Positions 32,876-45,800 of a stretch of DNA of 64,000 nucleotides are shown piece by piece (position 1 is the stretch's first letter; the number at the start of each line of letters is the position of its first letter). The position numbers and the translations under genes are program-made. The DNA is from Histoplasma ohiense (Eukaryota > Ascomycota > Eurotiomycetes > Onygenales > Ajellomycetaceae), in assembly GCA_017607445.1 (NCBI GenBank), contig JAEVHH010000002.1, forward strand, positions 5,796,001-5,860,000, written 5' to 3'. A model generated the notes under the pieces. That model saw only the letters and a list, made by a program, of their open reading frames with translations. It did no database searches and was not told the DNA's origin.

Positions 32876-34272
32876 AGCGGGTTTTTAAAGGAATCGGAGC
32901 TGGAGGCAAGGAGCTGACACCCAATTTCTCGAACTTTGACGTGCGTATAGGCCGGGGTTGGGGGGGGGGTTCGGGTGGGAGCTTGCTATGGAGTGACTGA
33001 TGACTGGCAGGTAAGTTTAAGTTGGAAGAGGAATCACACCCCCTTCTTTGTATGCGGAACCGGGGGGAGGGATGGTGAAGAGGCTTGCCGGAGGGCGTTT
33101 GGATATCGAGCCCTGCGCGGCTGTATGGGGTTGGATTTCAGACACGACCCGGCACACAGACAGAGAGGATCCGCGTGCTGGTGCCCCGGTGCCAGGCGTC
33201 GGTGTCGAGATAGACACATATCATACATAGTAACTTACGCCTGTAAATTCTTACTTATTCTTTTGTCATTGGGAGCATCGCCAAGCTCCACAACCTTGGC
33301 CCTGGTATATAACTAGGCCGAAGTGGCGCCTCGGCTCTCTCATCGAGCTTTCGGTGGAACGGTAAGGGTTCCTGGGGAGGTTGGAATTGAAGGGGCTTTC
33401 GCTGCACCCGGGCTGAAGCACTACCAGCTCCGAGCAGCTCGGTTTTAAGGGCCTTGGAATGGACGCTGATCGCCATGCCATGATCGTTCCAACGCTGGCC
33501 GGCCACCGACTCACCGCCGAAACCCTGGTCAACTCGGGGGAGCTGGAGCAAGCTGGACCTGGGCGTGGCTTGGAAGCTATTCCCAACTATCCCCAACTCC
33601 CGCGCTGCGGTCAGCACCCTCGCGCACCAACATCAATCCTGCACTTTCGGGATGCGAGGGATGCAGCAATGGAACATCAGGACCGCTATCGCCGTTTCCA
33701 GTGCTAACGGCGATGCTCTTTGGCTGTAATTGTATGTAGCTCAGGCTTTATCTCATTCAAGGTCTTCGTCAAGGTATGGCAAACCCCTCTGGATACGTCA
33801 ACCCGCCCGCCCAATCCTTGGAGCAATCGCTTCTCATCAGACGGGGGACGTACTACGTACAGTACATAAACCCCAGGATTGGATGTGATGGATTTGTTTT
33901 GCGCGGGGTCAATAGAACGCACCTGGCGCTCTGCCTGCGTTTACTGCAGTCACTGCAGTTGTTTAACCGTCGGTATACGTCTTCTTCGGGCAATGGCTTA
34001 TTTGGCATGCCAATCCGTTGAAATATTCTCTATAAATATTCGCTGCAACTCCCAACCTCCTCGCTGATTGCGATCGCCTTCTACTTTGCTTCCCGATTCC
34101 CGCCTGAAGCTGGTTGCTTTGGCTGCCCTGTTCTGGCCCTCTTCAGTTCAGTTTCTCCCACATCGATAAACAATCCTCAACACCGTGGTCCACTCTTTGG
34201 GATCCTGTGTCCTATCGCAGCTTGCAATGTTTATCTCGCTGCTGGTCAACTAAACCTAGCTTTTCACTCACC
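32876..34272. other. divergent promoter region
   Basis: 1.4 kb between the acyl-CoA synthetase (-) and the Dal5-type permease (+). A G run lies near 32955-32970. Several frames of 60-120 codons exist, overlapping on opposite strands and without domain features. No gene is supported. Confidence 0.5.
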
Positions 34273-36330
34273 ATGGCGATCACCAATTATGCCGAAAAGG
34301 ACGCTGTTGTCTCCGCAGACATCAGCGAGGACAAAATGGCTCACAGCGAAGCAGTGCCCGAGAAGGACGTTGCTGTCAATCGCGACTATGCGGGTGCCGC
34401 TCCAAAGACTGATCTAGCGGAGATCCGTCTGGTCCGCAAGCTGGATTTTAGAATCATGGTCCGTATATTTTATTTATCTTTCTATTTTTTTATTTTTTTT
34501 TTATTTTTATTTTTATTTTTTTTAATTATTTATACTGTCGCTTTATGTTACTGTATGATCAACCAGTGGGCAGCTAACCATCTGGATATATACACATTTG
34601 TCCTTACAGCCAATGTTGGTCGTCATGTATTTTCTCAACTACATCGACCGTAACACTCTTGCCCAGGCACGCCTTGACAACCTCGAGAAGGAGCTGGGCA
34701 TGGAGGGCGAATACCAGTTCAACACGACCATTTCCATCCTCTTCGTCGGCTACGTCCTGATGCAGATTCCTAGCAATATGCTAATCACCCGGATTAGACC
34801 AAGCATCTATATGAGCTCGTGGATGATTATTTGGTCAATTGTGTCAGGTTCGTCGCGAATTGGAGAAAATTCTAATGTAAAAAGGAAGAAACTAGCGATT
34901 GGAATATTCCGATATGTTGTAACTGCGGGAAACCGAAAAAGCAGCTAACTCTTCATCTAGCTTGTACGTCCTTGGTCAAGTCTTATTCTGGCATGGTGGT
35001 GTGTCGTTTCTTGCTAGGGGTAACTGAAGCACCGGTGAGTACATACGACTTCCTCCCCTGCCCTTTCATTCTCGCGAGTCCAGACCACGTCTAATCATTT
35101 CATTGTGTAGTTCTATCCAGGCGCGACATATCTTCTGGCCATATTTTACACTCGAAAAGGTTCACTGGCCTTCTACTTTCCACCTGCCAGGCGTTATGTA
35201 TCTTTCATAAGCCATTGCCTAACGCACATGTTTCTATAACAGAGGTTGCAGCTCGAATTGCCGTTTTGTATTGTGCACAGATCCTTGCAACAGGATTTGC
35301 TGGTTTAATTGCTGCAGGAGTATTTAAGGGTCTGGATGATGCAAGAGGCCTCTCTGGCTGGAGATGGTATGTGAGATCACATGCATTATTTCTCGAGCAC
35401 TGAAATAATCCAACTAAAAGAACCTCCCCCATCTACCCTCGCCTCCTAGGCTATTTATCATCGAAGGCTGCACGACCACTGCCGTGGCAATAGGAGGGTT
35501 CTGGTTTTTACCAGATACCCCCAGTACAACCCGCTGGCTCAACACCAGCGAACGTGAACTCGCCCACGCCCGAATCGAACGGGATAAAATGGGTGAGGAA
35601 TCGGGCAAGATCTCAGCCATGGAAGGCCTAAGGCAAGCTGTAAGGGACAAGCGCACATGGATCTTCTGCCTCATGCAAAATTTCCACCTGGCAGCCTGCT
35701 GTTTCAACAGCTTTTTCCCAACGTATGTAGACAACCCCGACCCACCCCAATACAGGTAACACATCTGTTGAAACGAAAGCCAACCCCTCACAAACCAGTG
35801 TCGTCAAAACCCTCGGTTTCCCCAAGACGGAAACCCTCCTCCTAACATGCCCGCCATTCGTCTTCGCCGCCGCCGCCGCCATATTCATGGGCTGGAGCTC
35901 TGGGCGCCACCACGAGCGTACCTGGCACATCACCGGGGGTCTCAGTGTCGCAATAGTCGGATTCATAATCGCCTCGTCAACCCTCAACACGGCCGGCCGC
36001 TACGTCGCATGCTTCATCTTCCCCATGGGCGCATACTCGGTCAACTCCGTGATCATCGGCTGGGTGTCGTCGACGCTGTCGCAGACGCGCGAGAAGCGGG
36101 CCGTGGTGCTGGCGATGCATAACGTTGCGGGCCAGATTGGCTATATCTACGGTGCGTACGTGTGGCCGAATTACGACAGGCCGCGGTTTGCGATTGGGTT
36201 TGGGGTTTCGGCTGGGTTCGCGTTTGGGGCGATTGTGTGTGCGTGGTGGATGCGGACGTTGTTGAAGAGGGAGAATCGGAGGTTGAAGGAGGTAACCGGG
36301 GATACGATTGTTAATTACTACGGGTATTGA
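34273..36330 (+). CDS. Dal5/TNA1-type MFS permease (anion:cation symporter family)
   Basis: 491 residues from seven exons (34273-34458, 34610-34847, 34961-35034, 35111-35159, 35243-35366, 35450-35722, 35799-36330), with exon total divisible by three. The N-terminal tail is cytosolic, and TM1 ends NYIDRNTLAQARL, typical of the allantoate/nicotinate permease family. The first half has FVGYVLMQIPSNMLITRIRPS and GVTEAPFYPGATYLL; the second half has PPFVFAAAAAIFMGW and SQTREKRAVVLAMHNVAGQIGYIYG. The family moves small organic anions such as allantoate, nicotinate or vitamins with protons across the plasma membrane. The substrate is not decidable here. The neighbours suggest no pathway. Confidence 0.85.
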
Positions 36331-37916
36331 TAAAAAGGAAGAGAAAAAGTGATTTGTTGGGACGGTTTTGTGTCATTTTAATTTTTCAATTTTCAACCCT
36401 TTCTTAAATTTTCTGCCTTGTCTTTTTTCCTTCGTGCAGCGTTTCAATCCAAATGAAATGGAATTTCTATTCTGTATTGAATATTTCATGGATCGGGCAG
36501 TAGTGATGACGTTGGATGAGCTATGGAGGGGGGAAACGGAGGAGGTTAGCTTTGCATCAGCCCTCCAAGCAGAAAACCTGGGGAAGGCTTGGACTTGATA
36601 ACTATCGTGACACTTCGGGCGACGGAGAGTATATGAACAGCGCTTCTCTTATACAACCACCATCACCAATGATCAAACCTTGAACACAGTATGGCTGCCA
36701 TGTCTATCTCCCCATGAATAATCCCAATCTACACTAGTACTACCCATCCGGCGGCATAAGTTACGTATATGTTGGGCATGGTGGACGTTGCCCCGGCGAC
36801 GTAGAAGGAAGCCGAGGATTGCCGCCTCATCTATGTATCTCTTCCTTAAACCACATAGTGCATAGTAGTCATGGCTCCTCCTTTCAGATTGATTGAGGCC
36901 TTGGTTGGTTGGTTGGTTGGTTGGTTGTTTGATTTGATTTGATTTGATTTGATTTGATTTGATTTGATTAGACAATTCAATTATCAAGACATACAATGAC
37001 ACAATCATCCATTGTGAACTCGGAAATCCCATTCATAATAAATCTATTTAGTATGCTCTCAGGGTTTAAGTAAGGAAGGTCCTGTCAAATTTGTTGCTGC
37101 ATTCACACCTATCTATTTTGGGGGCGGAGGGACGTTATGTTGTCTTATTCATAGTATCATCGTGTTCTGTAATCCCTTGGTCAAGCTTGACTTTTCAAAA
37201 GCCCAAATCATGTAGATTTTCATACTTCGTAATTGTCAAACGCATTGAAAAAATCCGCCCGTGCAGTTTCTCCAACCAGGTACGGCACTTTTGGACCTGT
37301 CTCCTTTCTCCTGTGCCGGATATGATCCTCGTTAATCATCGACAGGGGTAGGGATGGGTGAAGAATTTCTGGGGTTGGCGGGGGTGAATTCATATATATT
37401 TGATTATAACTTGTATGGCCATGTCGTGCATGCATTGGGGTGTTTCCTTCTTTCGTTGATTTGGTTCGTTGAAATCCATATGGAGTGGGGTAGTGGGAGA
37501 TGCGCGCATGGGTTATGGATATAAAAGGGTTGCAACGACCACTCTACGTGATGTGACGCAATGCGGCACAATCACAATGCGACGTGGTAAGGGTGATATA
37601 AGCAGGGGAAATCTGTATCTGGTGCATAGTTCACATTTTAGATTTTAGAATCCGGAGGAGCAAGTTGTCTACACAGGCCGTGGGGGAGAATCGAGTGGTG
37701 GAGCAGTAGTTGAAGTCCCTGCGGATGCGTCCATATAAAATTAGCATCGTATCCCGTTCCCAATTAATTCCTGATGTTTGACCTTTCCCCTCCGCATATA
37801 TCTCTATGAATGATAGTTCCGCCCCAGTTGCCTTCCTCGTGGTTTCTTGATTATCCCAATCTTGCTCAATTGTAGCTGCCAGAACCCCCTAACCGTTAAT
37901 AGCATCCCTCCTAAGA
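36331..37916. other. intergenic region with GGTT and TTTGA microsatellites
   Basis: 1.6 kb with a (GGTT)n tract followed directly by (TTTGA)n at about 36901-36968. Open frames are short and unremarkable. It contains the promoter of the LPMO-like gene. Confidence 0.55.
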
Positions 37917-38638
37917 ATGCATCTCATCACATCCCTCCTCACGCTTACCGCTATTTCCACCCTCGTCTCCGGGCATGGCCTCGTCAAGTCTCCCGCAGCC
38001 CGTGTTCCTGGTGATGCCGCTGCTGCTGTGTGCGGTCAAACCATGGTAAACTTCTACAAAGCAGACAACACCTCGTACCCTGAAGCTTTGATTCGCGCCG
38101 GCGGGACCAAAGACCCCAAATACAACCCAAAACTCTGTAACCTGTGGCTATGCAGAGGGTACCAGTTCCAAGACAATGCCGACCATGTCTTTGAGTACAA
38201 CCCCGGCGATAAGGTCCCTATCGAGGTCTTTATCCGGGTCCCACACTTGGGATACGCGAACGTGAGCGTCGTGGACACGATGAAGAACGAGGTTGTGGGG
38301 GAACCACTGAAGGCTTGGAAGGAGTACGCTGATCCAGCGAAGTTCCCGAATCTGCCGGAGGATCAGGTGAAATTCAGTGTTACGGTGCCGGATCTAATGG
38401 GAAGGTGTGCGAAGCCTGGCCGATGTGTATGTTCTGCTATCAGTTTTCTTCACTATGTTGCTGTTTCTCCAATGGGATTGGCTGGCTGGTTGAAGGAATA
38501 TATGGCTGTGTGATGCTAATTGATAAATGCGACTAGGTGATTCAATGGTATTGGCTGGGTGCTAAACAGACCTATGAGTCCTGTATCGATTTCACACAGA
38601 TGGCCCCGGAAGCTCCTAGGATCCGAGGTCGCTCGTAG
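37917..38638 (+). CDS. secreted LPMO-like protein (chitin-type, LPMO_10-like)
   Basis: 203 residues in two exons (37917-38426, 38537-38638). The signal peptide MHLITSLLTLTAISTLVSG would be cut before His20, giving the N-terminal His (HGLVKSPAARVPG) needed for the copper His-brace of lytic polysaccharide monooxygenases. Later parts, a Cys-rich middle (CNLWLC), a GDKVPIEVFI strand and the end CVIQWYWLGAKQTYESCIDF, match the general layout of LPMO_10/chitin-binding type-4 domains. The AA subfamily is unassigned. No separate binding module or GPI signal follows. The likely role is oxidative attack on chitin or another polysaccharide outside the cell; this is inferred, since the second copper His is not pinned down. 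Confidence 0.7.
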
Positions 38639-40169
38639 AGGCTGTAAATGCGGTTTACCACGCATTTTGATGGATGGAGGATGTTTCTCCTAACCTTCTG
38701 CCCGGATACTCCATTCGCTGACTTTTGTATGTAAGGAGTGATGTTGAAAAAAGCAGAGGTTTGCTTGAGATGAAGCGGGAAGGGGGCTCCATTCAGGGAG
38801 CTAATCGGGAAATAAGTGGCATAGTAAATGTAAGTATATGATGGAATATGAAACGGAATGGAAAAGGGAACAATGTACATGTACATGGCATGTAGAAAAA
38901 AAAGAACTGAGTTGTGAAAAAGAATGAAGATGTCCAAGAAATAATTGGTACAAGAGCGTTAATATAATTACGCTTGACATTTCAGATCTTAACGTCATGG
39001 AAACGTGCGTCGCGCACACACAGGAAGGAAGATGGACCATCAGTAGCTACAAGAGCACTATGATGAAAAGTATCCTGAAGAAAACCCCAGTAGACGATTC
39101 AAAACCCAAAGGAACCAAAGCATACCGTAACGTGATCCAAATCCTCAAACTCCACAACCAGACCGTCGGGTCCTACTCCACCAGGCCCGCCATCTGCTGA
39201 ACGATTACCTGTGCTACTTGCACCCACACCATCCCCTTATCCCTACCCTTGGATGAATTGATTCCCATTCCTCGTCTTCCAAGCTGTACTACCCATCGAG
39301 GGTAGTTGGTACCAAACCCAGAGGGAATGGGCGATGGGCTCTGACTTGATACAGAGAGAAGTGATACTCGTGGGCTGATGCGGCATGGCGAGAGGAGAAA
39401 GACACCAGTCCGCGCTGTCGGCCATCGCACTCACGGATGAGGCATCTACAGTTCCAGCAGAGAATTCGAGTACAACTTTTACCCATTCGCAGGGAGTGGT
39501 GTGGCAGTTGGGTGTGGATAAAGGGGGAGGTGCTTGTGCTGCTTGATGTTGTCGAGGCGGCCGTTCAGTTTGACTGCTCGTAACTGTACGAGCATCACTC
39601 TCATTATTCGTGCGGTTCGTATGCGCATGTCGGTTGTTGCTGTCATTACTATTTCGATTAGTAGTTGATGGCGATTGTGCTTGTCGCGGTGCTGGACCAA
39701 GCTGTGGAGCTTCCGTGAGATGCATAGCCCGACACTTAGCAAAAACATCCAATTCACACCATATGGATCAGGAGTACAAGTTCATGTACATGGACCACAA
39801 CTCTACCAACACTCTGGCATTTGCTACTTGGCTCCATCGAAGTATTTGATTCTGCCTGGTCCCCGGCTTGCCAAATGTCCTGAATTCCCACCTCCACTGT
39901 CTGGATCCTTTTACCGCGCCCTCTGCACTGCATTCTGGTTTCATGAATGGACCCGAATCCGGCATTGAAATTCCCATATAGGTCCAAACGATGGTGCAAA
40001 AGCTCGCTCCAACCCCCCCCCCCCCCCCGGATCCCCCGCGCAACAACAGCTCTTTTACTCTCCCGGTGATTCTGCTACAGATTTAATTGTGGTAATATCT
40101 TGCCGCCATTCCTCTTTGGAAAATTCAATTTCCCATCACGTTACCGATGTCGAAAACACATCTCTCCAA
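38639..40169. other. intergenic region with an uncertain minus frame
   Basis: The longest candidate is a minus frame at 39243-39752 (about 169 codons, MDVFAKCRAMHLTE start, Asn/Ser/Thr-rich middle). It has no domain I know, and a possible splice donor lies after CEW, so it could be part of an unrecognised gene. Another minus frame lies at 39768-40046 beside a C run at 40013-40028. I do not call either. Confidence 0.4.
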
Positions 40170-42304
40170 TCAAATAAATAGCCAATTAGCACCTAACCGA
40201 TCAAAATCCGCCGCCCAGTCCCCGTCGTGTTGATATTCGCGACTCCAAATAACATCCAACACGCGCATGGCCTCTCGTATGTTTAAAGTCCAGCACTGGC
40301 GCCACATCTGGTCTAATTTATCATGGAACCATGTTCTCTGCTCCGGACTGCGGCATTCCGCACCCGCTATAAATGTCGGCCACAATATACTCTTAAACAG
40401 TTCAGATGTCGGAGGGATGAGGGAGAGGTGGTTTAGTACTGTGGTGACCTGCTCCGCAAAGAAGGTGCATTCGTCAGGTGACGGGTGCAAGAGGATCCGG
40501 ATAGCATAAATGGTGATGGTAATTTTATATGCTGAAGCAAGGTGGTAGAGAGCATCCGAGTTTGAAAATGGAATGTTACTGTCCGTGGAATCAGATGATT
40601 CAAGAACAGGAGGAGTGCGCCAATGAGATCCCCTTGATAAATGGTGGTCAGAGACCTGATACTCCGTGCCAGTATACAGGGAAGAATAAATATCTCGCGT
40701 CCAACGTTCTGGGTCAAAAGCATTAATTTGAGATAAAATGGTGGAGATATTTACTCTCGGCGCGAGGGTTTGTGGTGAACTGGCTGTATGCCGTAGGGAT
40801 GAAATGTAAAGGACTATGCGGAGCAGGGAACCCGGACAACCAAGCCAAACTTTTTTCTCAGTATCTGATAGAAGATTTGGTGACGTTATAAGATGTGATG
40901 ATATCGGTTCAGACCAACTCCCGGACGGAGTGAGAGTGGAGCCCATAATGTCGAAACTTTGACGACGAATCGAGTTAGTCAAAACACATCCCTCTCTACA
41001 TGCTGATCAAGGGCGAGACGTATAGAACTCAAGAAGAGGGCTAATGTGCCATTTATACGCACGTCAGACAGCTTCCTGCTAGGAACATATTAAAGCCGTC
41101 GTAGATTGCACGAGGCAATGGTGACGCTCCATCCGAGGCGTTCGCTAGCAGCGGGAAAATACGACTCTGGAGCAGCTTCTTGGCACCTTCGACATGGACT
41201 TTCCAAGTCCCGCGCCCTGATTCTACCATGTCAAGAACCATTAGGAGAAGCGCGGAAGCAATTGATGCATCTTCTCCTCGTGTCTTGGGATTTGACAAGG
41301 TTAGCTCCAGTTGACAAAGCGCTCGATGCTTTAGAAGTAACAGATGCTGATAAGCAACTCGTACATTGGGATTAGGCGAGCGCGCGAATTGTTCGCCATC
41401 CTCTAACAGCGATCCTTTGCTTTTGCAGGAGCGCTCGACCGGCTGCGATTGGTCTGAATAGTGAAGGATGTGTAAATGGTGACATGCACCGATTGCAGCC
41501 ATTGCGGCGCACAAACCAGAGGAAACATTAACCATCTGAATAAGACGGCGATATGGATTGTTGTGAGGAACTTCGAAGAGTACCATCAGTTTACAAAAAT
41601 TGCGATCAACTGCCGCATCTGTCAGCAAAACTTGATTTGTGAAAAGGTTAACTCAACGGGCGGTACTTACAATAGGTGAGGTAATGTCTTGATATTTTGT
41701 CCAAGCCTTGGAATAGCGGATCTATCAATGTCAGAGGGATGGGTGGATTGTATCCTCTTTCGCTTTCATTGCATCGACCGCTTGAGTTCCATTCAGGAAA
41801 TGCCACACCTGATCGTGGGCATTCTTCCACGACATTGGAGACGTCTAACGATGACGACCACGAGCTTAAGCACCCGATGTTGCAGGGTAAACCCAGGGAC
41901 GTCTGGACTGAACCCAAGCCGCCAGAGGAGAGAGAATCTGCAGGTTCGTTTCCCCCTGGCGGAAAAACACCATGCCCTAGGTAAGCTGGAGAGGACTTCT
42001 TCGCTGTGACGTTGCCGAATGTCAAGCCCATCATCTTTCCCCGGCTGGCAATTCCCCGCACCCAAGTAATCGGTTTTGTATACCCCAAACATGCCTTCTG
42101 CGCTTTATCGCACTTTTGGCAAGTTGGAAGCAGCCGGTCGCATGTCACCCGTCGGCGACGACAGGTATAACATGGACCCGTTGAAAATTTTTTGCTGCCG
42201 GTAGGAATTTGCGGCGGCGGGGTCTTGGAAGTTGTCGACCCCAAAGAGACCATGCTCCTCTCCTCCAGATCGACTCCGCAATCGACATCATTCCCGCCCA
42301 TCAA
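40170..42304 (-). CDS. Zn2Cys6 transcription factor, divergent from the PDR transporter
   Basis: 671 residues from three exons (41671-42304, 41063-41618, 40170-40995), total divisible by three. The zinc cluster lies near residues 45-75: CYTCRRRRVTC then CQKCDKAQKAC, i.e. C-x2-C-x6-C ... C-x2-C-x6-C, with the basic run RRRR expected for DNA contact. The rest is a fungal-specific regulatory region (ISRHYLTYY, then CAAMAAIGACHH, and C-terminal FHDKLDQMWRQCW), the layout of the Pro1/ARCA-like group with an acriflavine-type C-terminal domain. It is a nuclear regulator with unknown targets. The start lies 540 bp from that of the divergent PDR transporter, so co-regulation or direct control is plausible but unproven. 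ATG codons at 42304 and 42301 are equivalent choices. Confidence 0.85.
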
Positions 42305-42843
42305 ACCAGAATCACACTACCGCATATCAAATTAGGATCAATAGGGAAGGACTCGGGAGAATAGATCTAAAATCATTCACAAGGGATCCAGATCAATGAT
42401 GGATGAAGTCAAGATATCTCGCCACTCGAATGATAACGACATCGGCACACCCACCGACAAGGCCGAGTTAGGGCTTGCATCTTGGCTGCCTCCTTGGGCT
42501 TAGTGTCCCGCGCCGTTGGTGGCTGAAGCCCCTCGGCAATGGAAAAGGTTCTCGGCAAACTCTCGCAAAAAGAGCCGCGCTTGGCATCAAACCTTACTTT
42601 AACCAGACCAAACCCTCCGCTTGGCTTCCTTTCTCGGTGCTAGTCGCCAGAACCGTGTGTTTGAGGAAAGTTATTGACCCACTCCTGAATAGGCATTTGT
42701 GTGTTTTTTGGTTTGTACTTTTGTATATATAGACCTGCTCGGTATCTCGATATCTCGAATCAAAATGGAGGCTTCATCGGTCACTCAGTCGTTTCGGTGT
42801 ATTTTCATGACATGTACGCAGTGTTACCCTCAGTTCTACGGTC
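42305..42843. promoter_or_regulatory. divergent promoter between Zn2Cys6 regulator and PDR transporter
   Basis: The spacer between two divergent starts. A TATA-like TGTATATATAGA occurs at 42722-42733, about 110 bp before the proposed PDR start, on the plus strand. An upstream ATG at 42764 opens a different frame (MEASSVTQ) and may be a uORF. CGG half-sites typical for Zn2Cys6 binding occur, but I cannot rank them. Confidence 0.5.
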
Positions 42844-45800
42844 ATGCCACCGACAGTTCCGGTACTTTCTCGCGTTCCAACTCATGGAGAGCGCGCTCGG
42901 TCTGCCACTGAACATCGGAATGATTCGCAGCGCCAGGTACATCCTACTCAGCAGGATGAGCAAACTTTGGCGCACCTGCATCGGACGTTAACTGAGTTCT
43001 CCGAGGGAAAACACACCCAGTACGCTGAGCCACATTCAACTCTTGACAAATACTTAAGGGAACACGGTGTGAAAATTGAAGCCGGCGAACCGCTTGGTCG
43101 ACTCGGAGTGTGTTTCAAGAACTTGTCGACTTGGGGAATGCGGAACGAGCATGCGCAGGTGAAAACTTTAGCACATGCTGTATGGCGGACATGTACCTTT
43201 CAAGACGTCTACGAGTGGACTATCAAACGGTGGATTGCTCCTCCGCGGCTGCAAGATGGGAGACCCCTCATCAATGATTTTTCCGGGGTTGTGCGCAGTG
43301 GAGAGATTATGTTGTATGTAACTCCTAGCCGTGTGGCAGCCTTCAACAGAATTAAAGCACTGATATTTTTCTCTCAAGGGTATTGGGGCGTCCAGGTGCG
43401 GGTTGTTCGACGTTTTTGCGAACTATAGCGAATCACCACTCCTCATTTTTAGGCGTGACTGGGTCGCTTGATTATTCCGGGCTCAAGCCGAGGGATATTT
43501 CGAAATATTTCAGGGGCGAGGTTGTTTATATCCCGGAAGAGGATAATCACTTTCCCACTTTGACTGCGCGCCAGACATTGGAATTTGCCTTGGAAACCAA
43601 GACTCCAAAAAGATTAAGGCATAGAATCTCGGAGATGTTGGAGATATATGGTCGAGTTTTTGGCATATCTCACGCTATGGACACACTTGTTGGAAATGAA
43701 TATATCCGCGGTATTTCCGGAGGTGAAAGGAAACGGCTGTCAATAGTCGAGTCTTTGGCCACTGATTCGGCCGTCGCTGCGTGGGACAATTCTACTAGGG
43801 GTTTGGATGCTGCCGCTGCAGTCGATTATGCTCGCAGCCTTCGAATAATGACGGATACCTGTGGCAAAGCGACCATCGTGACGCTCTACCAGGCATCAGA
43901 CGCTGTTTACAGCTTTGCCGATAGGGTCATGATCATCGATGAAGGCCGTATGTTATACCAGGGCCCTGCGAACAAAGCCAAGTCATATTTCGAGAACTTG
44001 GGCTACAAGTGTCATCCTAGACAAACGATCACCGATTTCCTGACTGGTATAACATCTGACCGAACAAGAGTTTTTCAGGATGGGTATGAGACACGCGCTC
44101 CAAAGGGTGCAGTTGAGTTGGAAAAAGCGTTCAAGGAAAGCGAATATTTCAAGATCATCCAGCAGGATATCCAGAATTACGAAGCGGAGCTTTCTCGAAT
44201 GCATCAAACTTGCGAGTCCAACAACGGTTTGGAGAGCTTCAAAGCCATTTCTCGGCAGAAGAAATCCCGTTTCGTTTCTGCCAAGTCAGTTTACAACACT
44301 TCGCTGGTAAAACAAGTTACTCTTTGCACGAAGCGTCAGTGGTGGCTTCTTAAGGGATATCCTTCACATCTGTACATGAAACTGGCAAGCTCAATTGTCC
44401 TGGGACTTTTGATATCGTCCCTATTTTACGACCTTCCAACGAATCTGCAGGGTGCTTTTTCCCGAGGAGGTCTCGTCTTTTATAGTATTCTCACCTTGCC
44501 ATGGATACAACTAGCTGAACTCGAGGATTCTGTTCATGGTCGTGATATCATTAGCCGTCAGAAAAGATTCGCTTTTGTGAGACCAAGCGCGGTTGCGTTA
44601 GCTCGTACCCTGTTCGACTTCGTTACTGTCTTCGTAATGACGGCTGTATTCTCTATAATTGTTTATTTTATGGCAGGCTTGAAAATGGAGGCAAGTTTCT
44701 TAGCTGCCCACTGAAAATTCCCTACCGAGAGTCTCACTTCACTATGTTGCTAATACACATTGTATATAGGCTGGAGCCTTTTTCATATTTTTCCTCATTT
44801 CATACCTACACACTGTTTGCCATACTGCGCAATTCCGGTTATTTGCATCTTTCTCAAGTTTCGAAGTTGCTCTGCGATACTGTGGCGTGGCATTCCTAAT
44901 GGCGATTACTTACGGTGGCTACCTTCTTCCTCTAAACCAACTCACTTCTCGAGTGCCTTGGGTTGGATGGATCGCGGTAGGGAGACCAAATGTATGCTTA
45001 AGCTCTTTTCACGCTAACCATGTTTCATAGTATACCACACCCTCCCTCTATGCATTTGAGGCATGTATGGCCACCGAGTTTCATAACCTGCAGCTTTCAT
45101 GCGAGCCGAGGTCGATTATCCCTTCAGGTCCTGATTACACAGATACTCTATACCAAACTTGTGCGGGCGCAGGGAGTTTACCAGGACAGCTCAAAATCGG
45201 TGGTGACGCATACCTAGCCGAAAAATATGGTTTTTATTATCATAACGTGTGGAGGGACTTTGGTATTTTAATTTTGTTTATCGTAGCGTATACCGCTATT
45301 AACGCCTGTCTTTGCGAGACCATTGAATGGGATGATGGCTCTGCTGGTGCCGTTTCATTCAACCGGAAGAGGAAATCTCTATTCAGTGCTGCAGCTAGTG
45401 ATGAGGAAAATAGGGCATTTGATGTCGATCACAAAGCCCCTCCGGCGACGACAAACGTGGACATTGCTGGCACCTCCTCCGAACAAATTGCAACAACGCA
45501 ATCAGCATTCGCATGGCAAAATTTGACATACACTATCCGTCAAGGTGACTCGGACCGGGTTCTATTAAATGACGTTTCTGGATATTGCCAACCTGGGACG
45601 CTGACTGCATTAGTCGGCTCATCTGGTGCTGGTAAATCAACATGTAGGTAGATCTACTCAGTCACTGGTAATTGGTTCCAAATGGGTAATTGACACTTTT
45701 CCTAGTGCTAACCACACTTACTCGACGCCAGAACACTGGCACGGTAACTGGCGATATAATGATTAATGGTCAAACTCCGGATGTCAGCTTTCGTCGAAAA

